From positions 558,001 through 622,000 of the forward strand of contig NZ_JAGIOI010000001.1 in assembly GCF_017876675.1 (NCBI RefSeq): 64,000 nt of DNA, read 5' to 3'. The stretch is from Arthrobacter stackebrandtii. Lineage in GTDB: Bacteria > Actinomycetota > Actinomycetes > Actinomycetales > Micrococcaceae. The notes under the pieces were generated by a model. The model searched no databases and was not told where the DNA came from. It saw only the letters and a program-made list of their open reading frames with translations. Below are positions 63,775 to 64,000 of this stretch, piece after piece. Position 1 is the first letter of the stretch; every line of letters starts with the position of its first letter. The position numbers were made by a program, and so were the translations under genes.

Positions 63775-64000
63775 ATGAGCGCACACGAACCCTTCCCCAC
63801 TGGCCCCCTCGCCACGGCACAGGACCCTTCACGCATCAGGCCCGAACTCCAGCGCCTGCTCGACCACGGCGTCAGGGCGGGTGTGGCACCGTCGGTGAGC
63901 TGCGCCGTCGTGCTGGGCGGGGAAGACCTTCCGGTGCTGACGGCCGGCAGGGCCGGGGTGGACACGTACTTCGACCTGGCCTCGGTCACCAAGCTGTTCA
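63775..64000 (+). CDS. Beta-lactamase-family serine hydrolase, 3' part missing
   Basis: The 75 visible residues begin MSAHEPFPTGPLATAQDP and continue into PELQRLLDHGVRAGVAPSVSCAVV and YFDLASVTKLF, where SVTK is the SxxK nucleophile motif of class C beta-lactamase/penicillin-binding-like hydrolases. The rest is beyond the window. It lies 67 bp after murQ, with one arm GCACGACGGCGG (63754-63765) just upstream of its start. Members near murQ are often involved in cell-wall turnover, but the role is unproven. Confidence 0.8.
   Translation, partial: MSAHEPFPTGPLATAQDPSRIRPELQRLLDHGVRAGVAPSVSCAVVLGGEDLPVLTAGRAGVDTYFDLASVTKLF

Overview
The window is a stretch of high-GC chromosome from an actinobacterium. 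The closest fit is Arthrobacter/Pseudarthrobacter (Micrococcaceae), judged from protein sequence style and gene content: monomeric isocitrate dehydrogenase, sdhCDAB order, ABC sugar operons without their own ATPase, and GTG/TTG starts. It is ordinary housekeeping and accessory-metabolism chromosome. I see no prophage, insertion sequence, CRISPR array, rRNA or tRNA. Both edges cut genes: a PadR regulator at the left and a beta-lactamase-family serine hydrolase at the right.

Layout, left to right. 0.4-11.1 kb (minus strand) holds a nucleoside uptake and salvage block: BMP lipoprotein, ABC ATPase, two permeases, cytidine deaminase, thymidine phosphorylase, then a DedA protein, adenosine deaminase and a MazG hydrolase. 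11.4-14.0 kb has an M20 amidohydrolase and mannose-1-phosphate guanylyltransferase. 14.2-17.8 kb is sdhCDAB behind a recognisable promoter overlapped by an IdeR/DtxR-like iron box. 17.9-25.1 kb runs on the minus strand: a large LuxR/AAA regulator, YihY, an RNA ligase-like protein, trpS, xth and an unknown membrane protein. 25.2-30.6 kb has a GAP-family membrane protein and two convergent NarL-type two-component systems around a small SHOCT protein. 30.7-32.1 kb is a protealysin-like M4 protease overlapping its emfourin-type inhibitor. 32.4-35.7 kb is one-carbon metabolism (glyA-folD under a ZTP riboswitch, divergent purU). 35.8-41.3 kb has an amino acid permease, a YeiH exporter with divergent LysR regulator, an aldo/keto reductase and a gamma-carbonic anhydrase. 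41.6-46.1 kb is a ROK regulator with a sugar ABC operon.

46.3-48.4 kb has a small membrane protein, a DNA alkylation repair gene with a 3' frameshift, and a Gfo/Idh/MocA oxidoreductase. 48.6-53.9 kb is a branched-chain amino acid ABC operon. 54.0-57.9 kb has an MFS exporter and monomeric icd. 58.1 kb is a ferritin divergent from icd behind tandem iron-box-like sites. 59.2-63.7 kb has purH, a 36-residue peptide ORF, a GH3 beta-N-acetylhexosaminidase and murQ (peptidoglycan recycling).

The most interesting signals lie between genes. Perfect or near-perfect hairpins follow the solute-binding-protein gene in all three ABC operons. Iron-box candidates sit at sdh and at ferritin/icd. A dispersed inverted-repeat family is built on GCACGACGGCGG. 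Two 32-bp-period tandem arrays lie 12.8 kb apart. An unusually long compound palindrome follows ferritin, and another lies between the emfourin gene and folD. I found no clearly new multi-gene system; the repeat families and regulatory structures are the best candidates for something undescribed.
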